Part shown: positions 18,217 through 26,153 of the stretch, one piece after another
How the letters are laid out: each line of letters opens with the position of its first letter
Numbering within the stretch: the stretch's first letter is position 1
Assembly (NCBI GenBank): GCA_018241505.1
Contig: JAFEDS010000006.1
Coordinates: 62,001-126,000 of the forward strand
Reading direction: 5' to 3'
Length of the DNA: 64,000 bases
Origin: Pseudomonadota bacterium
GTDB lineage: Bacteria; Pseudomonadota; Gammaproteobacteria; Steroidobacterales; Steroidobacteraceae
Program-made: the position numbers and the translations under genes
Notes under the pieces: generated by a model
The model's input: the letters and a program-made list of their open reading frames with translations, nothing else
Told to the model about the DNA's origin: nothing
Databases searched by the model: none

Positions 18217-20090
18217 CCTACCGCAATCTCATCTTCCTGCATATCCCCAAGGCTGCCGGAACCACGCTGCACTCCATCCTGGAAAGTCACTACCCTCCAG
18301 CGAACACCTACAGCATTTATGACCCGGACATTGCCGCAAAGGAATTTGCCGCGTGGCCGCTGGCAAAGCGCGAGCCCATCCGACTGTTGAAAGGCCATGT
18401 GGCGTTCGGGTTGCACGAGTCGCTCGTCGGCGAAACGACTTACATCACCGTATTGCGTGATCCGGTCGAACGGGTCAAATCGCACTACTACTACGCGAAA
18501 CGCTACCCGACTCACTATCTGCACAAGGAGATTGTTGAGCGAAACATGAGCCTGAAGGACTACGCGACCGCCCGACTGTCGGATGAGCTCGACAACGGTC
18601 AGGTACGTATGTTGGCAGGTATCGTCAGTGAGAAGGATCTCCCTCTGGGCGCGTGCAGTGCCGAGCTGTTAAAGAAGGCGCAGCAGAATATTGAGCGTCA
18701 CTTTTCGGTTGCGGGGCTGGCGGAGCGTTTCGACGAGAGCCTGGCACTCATGGCCATCCGGCTGGGCTGGGACTGGACGCCCTCCTATGAGAGCCTCAAC
18801 GTGGCTCCGGAGAAAGGGCAGGTCGACACGGAAACGCGCGCGGCCATTGAGCGCGCCAATCCTTTTGATTTCGAGCTGTATGCATGGGCCAAGCGGCGCT
18901 TTGAAGAGCTGCTGAGCCAACACAAAGATGAAGTAGCCCTGGGCGTGCGTCGAATCCGTGGCGAAACGCCGCGCAGTCAGGCCCCGCGCAAGGCATCGGG
19001 ACATTCAATGAAAGTTCTGTTCGTAGGCAATCCATCCGACCGTCCAACGGACGGTGGCAGCGCCACCTTTCAACAGACCGTACTCAGTGGCCTGCAAAAG
19101 ATGAGCAGCGCGCACGAGTGCTCTTATGTGCAACCCACGCCCGGTAAGGGTGTGGTGCAATCGTGGGTGGTCGAAAAGAAGATCGACTTCGTCTGGTTCC
19201 TGTCGCCCTACTTCGAACCCGTCGAGGTTCCTTTCGCTACGACGGTGTGGGATCTGGGCCATCGCGAAATGCCCTACTTCCCCGAGCTGTCGCTCAGTGG
19301 CTGGACGTTCGATCAGCGTGAGGCGTACTACAGTCACGTGCTGCCTCGAGCCGGCCTGGTTGTTATCGGCAACAGTGTCGGAGCCCGCACGGTAAACGAG
19401 TTCTACCGGGTTCGCCCCGAGAACATCTGCGAGATTCCGCTACCCGTGAATACGACTCCGCTGCAAGCGGTCAGCAGGGAACCGGGCCTGTTGCAACCAT
19501 ACGGTCTGACGCCAGGTGAGTACTTGTTCTATCCGGCGCAGTTCTGGCCACACAAGAATCACATCACCCTGATCGACGCCCTGGCGACTCTGCATGCCGC
19601 TGGTGCACAGATGAAGTTGATTTTCACGGGAAGCGATAAGGGTAACCGTCAATACGTCGAAGACTACGTGGCCAGCCGTGGCCTGAAGGACTGGGTGGTA
19701 TTCGCAGGGTTTGTGGAAACCCCGGTCCTGCATCAGCTCTATCTGAATGCCTACGCCATGACATTCGCGTCCTTGCTGGGGCCTGACAACCTGCCGCCCC
19801 TGGAAGCAATGGCCCTCGGCTGTCCGGTGGTGTCCGCGGCATTTAGCGGTGCGCGCGAACAGATGGGGGACGCTGCATTGTTGTTTGAAGGTCTGGATGC
19901 CAACGACTGCGTTGCCAAGATCGCCGCGCTGTCGGATCCCGGTCTGAGAGCGAAGCTCGTTGCCAACGGACACGCGCTGGTGCAAACGCGAAGACCGGAT
20001 GTCTATGTGGCGAAAATCAACCAGGCGTTGGATGGGTTCGCGCGCAAGCGCAAGTTATGGGAACCGGGCAACTCGTACCGTCACACTTGA
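18213..20090 (+). CDS. Sulfotransferase/GT4 glycosyltransferase fusion
   Basis: 625 residues with two separate enzymes. Residues 1-235 are a sulfotransferase family 2 domain: FLHIPKAAGTTLHSIL is the PAPS 5'-phosphosulfate loop and TYITVLRDPVERVKSHYYY the 3'-phosphate site. After a basic linker, residues from about 266 form a GT4/GT-B glycosyltransferase: KVLFVGNPSDRPTDGG, YPAQFWPHKNH, GFVETPVLHQLY, and LPPLEAMALGCPVV, the nucleotide-sugar-binding region. Met266 (position 19008) could be an internal start for the second domain, but no clear ribosome-binding site precedes it. The protein probably adds and sulfates sugars of a surface glycan. Confidence 0.88.
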   Translation: MTYRNLIFLHIPKAAGTTLHSILESHYPPANTYSIYDPDIAAKEFAAWPLAKREPIRLLKGHVAFGLHESLVGETTYITVLRDPVERVKSHYYYAKRYPTHYLHKEIVERNMSLKDYATARLSDELDNGQVRMLAGIVSEKDLPLGACSAELLKKAQQNIERHFSVAGLAERFDESLALMAIRLGWDWTPSYESLNVAPEKGQVDTETRAAIERANPFDFELYAWAKRRFEELLSQHKDEVALGVRRIRGETPRSQAPRKASGHSMKVLFVGNPSDRPTDGGSATFQQTVLSGLQKMSSAHECSYVQPTPGKGVVQSWVVEKKIDFVWFLSPYFEPVEVPFATTVWDLGHREMPYFPELSLSGWTFDQREAYYSHVLPRAGLVVIGNSVGARTVNEFYRVRPENICEIPLPVNTTPLQAVSREPGLLQPYGLTPGEYLFYPAQFWPHKNHITLIDALATLHAAGAQMKLIFTGSDKGNRQYVEDYVASRGLKDWVVFAGFVETPVLHQLYLNAYAMTFASLLGPDNLPPLEAMALGCPVVSAAFSGAREQMGDAALLFEGLDANDCVAKIAALSDPGLRAKLVANGHALVQTRRPDVYVAKINQALDGFARKRKLWEPGNSYRHT

Positions 20091-20100
20091 GGCACTCAGT

Positions 20101-22524
20101 TCAGCCGCTGACCTGAATGTGATCGGGCGCCAGGCCTTCCTGATACCGCTCATACATCTGGCGGTAGGCCTCTTCCAGGTTCCGAGCGAACCGGTCGGTA
20201 TCATACAGGCTCAGGGTCATGCGATCGGCGTTCAACCGCTCGGTGAGTGCCGTCAACCGCCTCCGATCCTGGGCGAGACTCACAGCCAGTTCTTCGTAAT
20301 CCGCCAGTGTTGTGGTTACCAACTCGGGTAGCCCGGCCGCATGGAGCAAACTCGCGGCGACTCGAGCGCAGAATGACTCGCCCGCGCAGGTGAGAAGTGG
20401 CAGCCCCGCCCACAAGGAATCACTCGCAGTGGTATGGGCGTTACACGGGAAAGTGTCGATTGAAAGATCGGCGAGCCAATGGCGTCCGAGATGCTCCGCC
20501 AGGGGTGCGCGCCCGGTGAATACCAGTCGCTTCGGGTCGACTCCCGCCTGCTTCGCCGCCTCGCGCAGATTGCGCGATGCGAGGTCATTTTCCTGCAGCA
20601 GCCAAAGCACACTGCCATCCACCCTTTGCAGAATCCGCATCCAGCAAGCGAATACCGCGGGCGTGATCTTGTAGACGTTGTTGAAGCTGCAGAAAACAAA
20701 CCCTTCGGCTGGCAAACCCACATCGGCGCGCGAGATGTTGGAGCGGCCCGTGGGGCGGTTCCGGGCGTTCACCTGGTAGCTTCCGGGCAGATAGGCCACT
20801 TTCTCGGAAAACTGATTCCGCGACTCCTTCGGAATCACGACTTCATCGGCGACAACGTAGTCCATGAACGGAGCGCCCAAGGTGCCGGGATACCCCAGGT
20901 AGGCCACTTGGACCGGCGCGGCGCGATGCGCAAAAATCCCCGCCCGCTGATGCAGCGTAAAACCTTTGAGATCGACCGCAATGTCGATTTCCAGATCGCG
21001 CGCCAACTGTGCTATTTCCTCGTCCTTCTTTGACTGTACATCAATGAACTGATCGAAGGCGTTCCTGAGCGCCTCGGTCACTTCATCGTGCGCGCCAAAT
21101 CCAAAGTTGAAAGCGACAATCTCGAATCTCTCCCGGTCATGCCGCTCAAACAGGCCGCCGGCGAGCAAGGCCGTGGCGTGGTTGTAGAAGTCCGCAGAGA
21201 AATAGCCGATACGGATTTTCGCTGCTCGTGGCCTGCGGACAATGGGCGGCAACGCTGATTGCGCCGGACACGCCTCGCGCACCCAGATCTGCGCCGCGCG
21301 CAGTTGCAGCTCCGCTGAATCAAACATCGTCACCGCCACAAAGGGGGGAGCTGCGTTTTTCCCCTCGCGAATACAGGAAGCGACTTCCGCCATCCGCGCA
21401 TCAAAATCCGTCCAGTCACAGATCCGCATCTTCGCCTGCAGGCAGATTCCGCGCAGCCAGGGCTGCTCCGGATCCGCTTCGAGCGCGCGCAGGTAACTCG
21501 GCAGCGCATCGTCGAAAAGCTGCAGCTCATGCAGAACGGAGGCGTGCTTGTAATGGTCTACCGGCAGGTCGGGGTTGATTTCGAAAGCGCGGCGAAAGCC
21601 GCTGCGAGCCTGCTCGGTCAGGCCGATGGCGCGTAGAGCGTTGCCCCGGCTGTAATGCGCCTGGGCATTGTTGGGGTCGATGGCGATAGCGCGATCGAAG
21701 TCGGCCAGCGCGTCTCGCTCGCGATCGAGGTGCTGCAGGGTAACCCCGCGGCTGTTGTAAGCGTCCGCGTAGCTCGGGTTGATAGCCAACGCGCGCTCGA
21801 AACTCGCGAGCGCCTCCTCGAAACGATGCAGCTCGCGAAGCGCGTTTCCCTGGTTATGCAGGGCTTCCGGGTAGTCGGGCGTGATCGCTATCGCCTTCGA
21901 ATAGCTCTCGAGAGCACTCTCGGTGCGTTTCAGCTCCTGCAATGCCACGCCCCGGTTGTTGTAGGCCGTCGCATAGTCGGAGCGCAGGGCAATCGCCTTG
22001 TCATGACTCGCCACCGCCTCTTCGCGGCGCTTCAGCTCGCGAAGCACAACACCCCGGTTGTTATAAGCGGCGGCGTACTCCGGATTGAACCTGATTGCCT
22101 GGTCATAGCTGCTCAGCGCATCCGGGAGGCGCGTCAGGTCCTGCAGGGTCAAGCCTCGGTTGTAGTGGGCCTCGGCATAGTTGGGCTTGATCTGGATTGC
22201 CCGGTTATAGCTGCGGAGCGCCTCCGGGTGCCGGCCCAGATTGCGCAACACATTGCCGAGATTGTTGTGTATCGTCGGCTCGTCACGCCGCAATCCAGCC
22301 GCGCGGGCGAACAGCTCGGCGGCCTCAGGAAGTCGCTGCGTCTGTGCGGCCATGATGCCGAGCAGATTCAATGCATCGAAATGGTTGGCCTGCGCGCCCA
22401 GGATCATCCGGCAGACCTGCTCCGCCTGCGCCCAGTCACGATTGGAATACAGTGCCAGTGCCTGTTGCATGGCCTGGGCCAAGGCAGGTTGCAGAGCCGG
22501 AGCCGCTGTGTTGCGCTTGGCCAT
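20101..22524 (-). CDS. TPR-containing O-GlcNAc-transferase-like glycosyltransferase (GT41)
   Basis: 807 residues. About eleven regular 34-residue TPRs fill residues 20-390 (repeated units such as NRGVVLRELKRREEA and NNRGVALQELKRTES). From about residue 430 the GT41/SPINDLY catalytic domain begins: IRIGYFSADFYNHATALL, VAYLGYPGTLGAPFMDYVVAD, FVCSFNN-type FCSFNNVYKI, and DTFPCNAHTTASDSLWAGLPLLT. These enzymes transfer a sugar (GlcNAc or fucose in known members) to Ser/Thr of proteins. It converges with the sulfotransferase fusion and lies upstream of nothing on its strand except the co-directional FkbM gene, 2 bp away, so the two form an operon. Confidence 0.93.
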   Translation of the reverse strand: MAKRNTAAPALQPALAQAMQQALALYSNRDWAQAEQVCRMILGAQANHFDALNLLGIMAAQTQRLPEAAELFARAAGLRRDEPTIHNNLGNVLRNLGRHPEALRSYNRAIQIKPNYAEAHYNRGLTLQDLTRLPDALSSYDQAIRFNPEYAAAYNNRGVVLRELKRREEAVASHDKAIALRSDYATAYNNRGVALQELKRTESALESYSKAIAITPDYPEALHNQGNALRELHRFEEALASFERALAINPSYADAYNSRGVTLQHLDRERDALADFDRAIAIDPNNAQAHYSRGNALRAIGLTEQARSGFRRAFEINPDLPVDHYKHASVLHELQLFDDALPSYLRALEADPEQPWLRGICLQAKMRICDWTDFDARMAEVASCIREGKNAAPPFVAVTMFDSAELQLRAAQIWVREACPAQSALPPIVRRPRAAKIRIGYFSADFYNHATALLAGGLFERHDRERFEIVAFNFGFGAHDEVTEALRNAFDQFIDVQSKKDEEIAQLARDLEIDIAVDLKGFTLHQRAGIFAHRAAPVQVAYLGYPGTLGAPFMDYVVADEVVIPKESRNQFSEKVAYLPGSYQVNARNRPTGRSNISRADVGLPAEGFVFCSFNNVYKITPAVFACWMRILQRVDGSVLWLLQENDLASRNLREAAKQAGVDPKRLVFTGRAPLAEHLGRHWLADLSIDTFPCNAHTTASDSLWAGLPLLTCAGESFCARVAASLLHAAGLPELVTTTLADYEELAVSLAQDRRRLTALTERLNADRMTLSLYDTDRFARNLEEAYRQMYERYQEGLAPDHIQVSG

Positions 22525-22526
22525 GC

Positions 22527-23741
22527 TTACAGCAGACTGAGGCCAAGCGCGTTCATCAACGCCGTCTCGTTGGACGGACCTCTGAACTCCGCCTGTTCAC
22601 CCGGATGACTGTGGTAGTGCCCGATGACATCCGCCAGGCGCACGGCCTTCTTTTTCAGGAGTTGTGTTACCAGAGTCCACCAGCACATGTCGCCGATGAC
22701 TTTGACAATCGTTCCATCGGGAAAACGCCAGGGATAGCGAGGTGCTCCGACGTGGGCATCCATACGCCACAAGGTCGCTGGGCCCAGGGTGCCTCGTTCA
22801 CCGGTACCGCTGCCGAGACGCGTTCGAGTGCCGGGTGGGGGTGGCCATTGAGCGGCAAAGGGTAATTCTGCCGCCGGATAACAAGGAGCGACCGCGTCGG
22901 TTTCCGCTTGGGAATAGCAGATCTTCCAATCGCCCCCAACCAGGGCCGCGCCCTCTCGAATCAGGGCATTTTCCAGATGCTCCACGGCATCCGGGGCGAG
23001 TCGGTCATCCAGGTTGAGGTTCATGACAAACGGCGTGCCCACCATGGCCAGTCCGACGTTCCACGCCTGGTAGATACTCATGTTCTCGTGCACGACTACT
23101 TTGCGGCCGGGGAGCCCCGCCGGCGGCTCGTCGCGACCGTCGAAGATATATACCGGCTCGATCGGGACGGTTTGTTTGGCCAGATTCTCAACGTGGCCTT
23201 CCAGCAGGCGATGGCGGTTGGCATCGCCATGCCAGACAGCGCAGATCACACTGGTGCGCGGCAGCCGTTTGCAGTCGCTTCGCTTGAAGAGGAGATCCTG
23301 TTCCAAACTGGCAAACAGCTCGTAGCCTCGAGCCGCGAGCAGCTTTGCGATCTGTCCGTCGGCGTCCCGCGTTCTGATTGAAATCAGGCTGATGTCGACA
23401 CGCTCGAAATCGAGCTCGGAGAGCGCTTTGAAGTCAGCGCCGGCGGCATCGATTGAGCAATAGTCCACTTTCTGCAACGAATGCTTTTCGAGCAGCGCGG
23501 CCAACTGCTGCGCGGGCGCCTGCTCGCATTGACACTTACGCACGGCAGCAAGCTTGGCGAAGTGCTCAGACCGGGGCTCGATACACAAGCCGCGCCAGTC
23601 CATGAAGCGTTCAAAGAAAAGGGAGTTGTTGGCTGTCTCGCCGTCTGTTGCACCCGCGTCGACGAACACTCCACCGCGCTTGCCGCGGAAGAAGTTCTCG
23701 AACAGCAACTGATCGAGGCCCGACCGGGAATAGAACTTCAT
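22527..23741 (-). CDS. FkbM methyltransferase / family-2 glycosyltransferase fusion
   Basis: 404 residues. Residues 1-150 resemble FkbM methyltransferases: GGVFVDAGATDGETANNS, then RGLCIEPRSEHF and KVDYCSIDAAGADF. From about residue 160 a GT2-like domain follows: TSVICAVWHGDANRHRLLE, YQAWNVGLAM, and NLNLDDRLAPDA (the DxD-like metal site). It is translated just before the OGT-like gene with a 2-bp gap. Probably methylates and elongates a glycan; the order of activities is not known. The FkbM SAM motif is slightly divergent (DAGATDG for DVGAxxG). Confidence 0.82.
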   Translation of the reverse strand: MKFYSRSGLDQLLFENFFRGKRGGVFVDAGATDGETANNSLFFERFMDWRGLCIEPRSEHFAKLAAVRKCQCEQAPAQQLAALLEKHSLQKVDYCSIDAAGADFKALSELDFERVDISLISIRTRDADGQIAKLLAARGYELFASLEQDLLFKRSDCKRLPRTSVICAVWHGDANRHRLLEGHVENLAKQTVPIEPVYIFDGRDEPPAGLPGRKVVVHENMSIYQAWNVGLAMVGTPFVMNLNLDDRLAPDAVEHLENALIREGAALVGGDWKICYSQAETDAVAPCYPAAELPFAAQWPPPPGTRTRLGSGTGERGTLGPATLWRMDAHVGAPRYPWRFPDGTIVKVIGDMCWWTLVTQLLKKKAVRLADVIGHYHSHPGEQAEFRGPSNETALMNALGLSLL

Positions 23742-23780
23742 TCCCGGCGGCCCTTCTGGGGGTTGCGAGACACGGGCACA

Positions 23781-23803
23781 CCTTTGACTTAATGTGTCAA
23801 AGG
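23781..23803. repeat. Inverted repeat at the FkbM/slipin boundary
   Basis: CCTTTGAC-N7-GTCAAAGG forms an 8-bp stem that spans the slipin stop codon and lies 40 bp upstream of the FkbM gene. No T-run follows on either strand, so it could be a weak terminator, an operator or the scar of a rearrangement. Confidence 0.5.
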
Positions 23804-24456
23804 GTACAGGCAGGGGCCGGGCCGGACCCGGGCTCGCGTCTCAGAATTGGTATTAGGTTAAGTCGGGGGGCGCCGGACGCGGCCCGGCGATCCACGGTCT
23901 CAAACTTCACCGACCGTTGGAACTTCCAGAAGACGTGCAGTCCTGACTCCAATACCTTCCTCAACTGGCCGTCCACAATCAGGAGCGCGCCTGACGTATC
24001 CGGCACTTCAATGAGGGCGACGGCTTCGGCTGACTGCACGGCCAGCGGCGGCTTTGCGCGGGCCAATAGCTGTGCAACCCGGGCCGGGACCTCCAAGTCC
24101 ACCGAAATGTCGATTCTTTCAACCTTCACTTCAATGGGACCCTTCCAGTACAACTGCCGCTTACCGGGCGCGAGGACGCCGGCCAGCTTGCCGTTCTTGT
24201 AGACCAGGCCCACCTCGCTCTCCGTCAGCTCGACGATGTCGAAGTGGGGCTCCAGAGTCTTGCGCGCTTCCTTCACGAGGAAGTCCACGCGGGGATGTTC
24301 GAACTCCGGCACCGTCAGGTCACAGACCTGCAGCTCAACCTGGCTGAACGGCGCGAACAGCCCATGCCGTCCCGGCGTCAGCACGCCCGCGAACGCCTTG
24401 TTCTTCCACACGAGCGCTCGCTCGTGCTGAGCGATCCATACTCGCTTCATAATCAT
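23797..24456 (-). CDS. Slipin/SPFH-related protein, truncated
   Basis: 219 residues from the ATG preceded by AAGGAGA (MIMKRVWIAQHERALVWKN). The N-terminal slipin-type repeats are present (KNKAFAGVLTPGRHGLF and KNGKLAGVLAPGKRQLYW, a tandem motif), and FWKFQRSVKFETVDRR is the usual lead-in to the SPFH/Band7 core. That core is absent: 25 residues of unrelated, proline/arginine-rich sequence follow and the gene stops. No Band7 sequence was found in the other frames before the next gene. The gene is thus probably a 3'-truncated slipin, and its function doubtful. Confidence 0.7.
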   Translation of the reverse strand: MIMKRVWIAQHERALVWKNKAFAGVLTPGRHGLFAPFSQVELQVCDLTVPEFEHPRVDFLVKEARKTLEPHFDIVELTESEVGLVYKNGKLAGVLAPGKRQLYWKGPIEVKVERIDISVDLEVPARVAQLLARAKPPLAVQSAEAVALIEVPDTSGALLIVDGQLRKVLESGLHVFWKFQRSVKFETVDRRAASGAPRLNLIPILRREPGSGPAPACTL

Positions 24457-24708
24457 CACATTCTCCTTGTTGTAAAAAATGATCCGAAGCCACCCCACGC
24501 CTATCGCGCGGTCGCCGCGCTCTCCGTGTCCTTCCCCAACGTGTCAACGAGCCGTCGCCGGCCGGGTCATCCGTCCCCCAGGGCGGCATCAGCACGCTTC
24601 ATCGTTGAGCCAGGCGCACGTTGAGCATCGACGCTCAGGGCATGATACGCGCCGCAGTTGCAGTCCTGCCGGGGCGCTTCGGTGCGGAGCTTTCGCCCCG
24701 CGGTTTAA

Positions 24709-24729
24709 AAGGTTGTCAAACAACACCTT
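24709..24729. repeat. Flanking repeat, left copy (HNH cassette)
   Basis: The sequence aaggttgtcaaacaacacct is about 80 percent identical, allowing one gap, to a copy at 25707-25727, in the same orientation. The pair brackets the tRNA-like/HNH cassette. On the minus strand this copy contains TTGACA and may also serve as a -35 element for the slipin gene. Confidence 0.5.
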
Positions 24730-24735
24730 GAGTTG

Positions 24736-24808
24736 TGGCAATAGAGGGAGTCGAACCCTCGACACGATAGTTGGAACTATCTGCTCTACCCATCTGAGCT
24801 ACATCGCA
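24736..24808 (-). tRNA. Degenerate tRNA-like gene (Gly-UCC or Trp-CCA loop, 6-base)
   Basis: 73 nt folds as a cloverleaf: acceptor TGCGATG/TATTGCC (first pair T-C is a mismatch, two wobbles), D-arm GCTC/GAGC, T-arm GAGGG-TTCGACT-CCCTC with intact TTCGA loop, and discriminator A without an encoded CCA. The anticodon arm is GATAG-TTCCAA-CTATC with a loop of 6 instead of 7 bases, so the anticodon is ambiguous; the sequence can pair over 7 bp around CC. It overlaps the last 10 nt of the HNH gene. It may be a specialised tRNA-like RNA or a tRNA pseudogene rather than a translating tRNA. Confidence 0.62.
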
Positions 24809-25488
24809 GTGGTGGCTGAAGCGGCGGTTTGTGCGGTACACACAGCAGCAGGGCTGCAGCGTGCCAGTGCGGTTGAAACCACGACCGTTGACGCGAACGC
24901 CGGTCTTCGACCTCTGTACGTATCCAGGTGGATACGCGAACCCTTCGGCACTCCCTGCATCAAGAACTCCATCTGGTCGCCGAGAATCCTCCGGTTGCCG
25001 AGAATGAAGGCCTCATGCCGGTTCGGTACGTACGGCACGTAGTGCAGCTTCATTCCCGCTTCCTGCGGAGTACGGTTTGACTTGCGGTGATTGCACGCCT
25101 TGCAGGCGGTGACGAGGTTCATCCACGAGTCAGCCCCACCCCGGGACTTCGGCTGTATGTGCTCCATATCGAGCTGCTCGAACGGGAACCGCTGCGCGCA
25201 GTACGCGCAGATGTAGCGGTCCCGAGCCAACAGCATCTGCTTGGTGAGCGTCGGCACGCGACCGAACTGCCGGACCATATGGTTTCGGCCCTTGATCGCA
25301 ATGATCGAGCTCGCGCGAATAACGGATCGCTGGCCCGTGAGCCGTTGCGTGCCGCCACGGAGGACGAACTCGTGTTGGCCGATCTCCCAGGCGACCATGT
25401 TGGTCGCGTAATACAGTGCAGCGCCGCGCGTGTTGATCCACCGGTGTGGAGCGCCGGCTGCGTCGAGCGCGAGAATGTGCAGACTCAT
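24799..25488 (-). CDS. HNH endonuclease
   Basis: 229 residues from the ATG preceded by GGAGGGAG (MSLHILALDAAG). The HNH module is clear: CAYC (Cys94, Cys97), LDMEHIQPKSRGG with His110, and CKACNHRKSN (Cys129, Cys132, His134), giving the zinc-binding Cys set and beta-beta-alpha metal site. The rest resembles a proteobacterial stand-alone HNH family that normally ends near residue 186. The last ~43 residues (alanine/serine-rich) look like read-through and run into the tRNA-like gene, where the stop TAG lies. It probably nicks or cuts DNA. Target and role (homing, defence or repair) are unknown. Confidence 0.87.
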   Translation of the reverse strand: MSLHILALDAAGAPHRWINTRGAALYYATNMVAWEIGQHEFVLRGGTQRLTGQRSVIRASSIIAIKGRNHMVRQFGRVPTLTKQMLLARDRYICAYCAQRFPFEQLDMEHIQPKSRGGADSWMNLVTACKACNHRKSNRTPQEAGMKLHYVPYVPNRHEAFILGNRRILGDQMEFLMQGVPKGSRIHLDTYRGRRPAFASTVVVSTALARCSPAAVCTAQTAASATTAM

Positions 25489-25591
25489 CGTGACTCCCTC
25501 CTTTGATGAACAACAGGGTTGAATTTCTTGAATTTCGGGCCGAATGATCCCCTCACGCTCGCACGTGCTTGAAAATTCACCCGCCCCAGGA

Positions 25592-25699
25592 TTCTCACCC
25601 TCGCATACACACCCACTCGCATCGCATGTTGGACGCGCAAGCGAGCGGCGCACCTGTGGAATAACAGGGCACAGTGCGACACGAGGGTGAGAACCCTCG
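25592..25699 (-). ncRNA. Structured leader of the HNH gene with two alternative hairpins
   Basis: Read 5'->3' on the minus strand, segment A (25699-25693) pairs with its neighbour to form a 7-bp stem with a TCTC tetraloop. The same neighbour, extended (25693-25682, TTCTCACCCTCG), can instead pair perfectly over 12 bp with a distant segment (25603-25592, CGAGGGTGAGAA). The two structures are mutually exclusive. A small hairpin CCTGT-TATTCC-ACAGG lies between. The HNH start is about 100 nt downstream. It looks like a riboswitch- or attenuator-type leader, but no known Rfam class was recognised. Confidence 0.5.
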
Positions 25700-25706
25700 A
25701 CAAAAT

Positions 25707-25727
25707 CAAGTTGTTAAACAGCATCCT
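25707..25727. repeat. Flanking repeat, right copy (HNH cassette)
   Basis: Sequence caagttgttaaacagcatcc is an imperfect direct copy of 24709-24729. In addition GAACCCTCGACA occurs next to both copies, inside the tRNA-like gene (24753-24764) and in the leader (25691-25702). Confidence 0.5.
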
Positions 25728-26153
25728 GGCCGAACCAGCGGCGCAGGGGGCGCATGCGCAAACGCGCGTGCAACCGGTCGAGGGCTTTACCTCGCGGCCG
25801 AGACACTGTTGGGTGGTTTTTTGCCAGGACTGAGAGGCATCTCAGTTGGCGGTGGGCTCCCGCGGTGCTCGTCCGGCTTTCGCCTTCGGAGCTCGCAAGC
25901 CCTGAAGGCGGCTATCTATCGCGCATAAACCCTTGATCGCGATAACTGATTGCGACCAGGGGCGGGCTACCCGACATCCACAGGCAGCCGGACGCGATGC
26001 GATGCAGCTCGCATGACGTGTCGTGTTTGGCTGTTCCGAGGATCAGGTTCATGTCCGTTTCGTTTGGGTTGAGTGCGCCACCGGGCGGCGCAGTTGAGTA
26101 CAACTGTGCGCGCAGCATAACGACGCCGAGTTGGATTGACAACTCTTTTTGAG
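25728..26153. other. Intergenic region without a supported gene
   Basis: About 430 bp between the HNH leader and the TAXI gene end. The open frames lack ribosome-binding sites and recognisable protein sequence. It contains an inverted repeat CGCCTTC...GAAGGCG near 25885-25915. A 5-bp hairpin AACTC-TTTTT-GAGTT sits at 26141-26155 at the TAXI stop codon. The promoter of the HNH transcript is probably at its right side, but no clear -35/-10 pair was seen. Confidence 0.45.

Noticed and set aside
20440..22500. Regularly spaced repeats suggestive of a CRISPR array
   Set aside because: The regularity comes from 34-residue TPR codons inside the OGT-like gene; there are no identical repeats with unique spacers.
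25674..25928. Plus-strand open frame of 84 codons next to the HNH leader
   Set aside because: No start signal, no homology features and it overlaps the structured leader; treated as chance.
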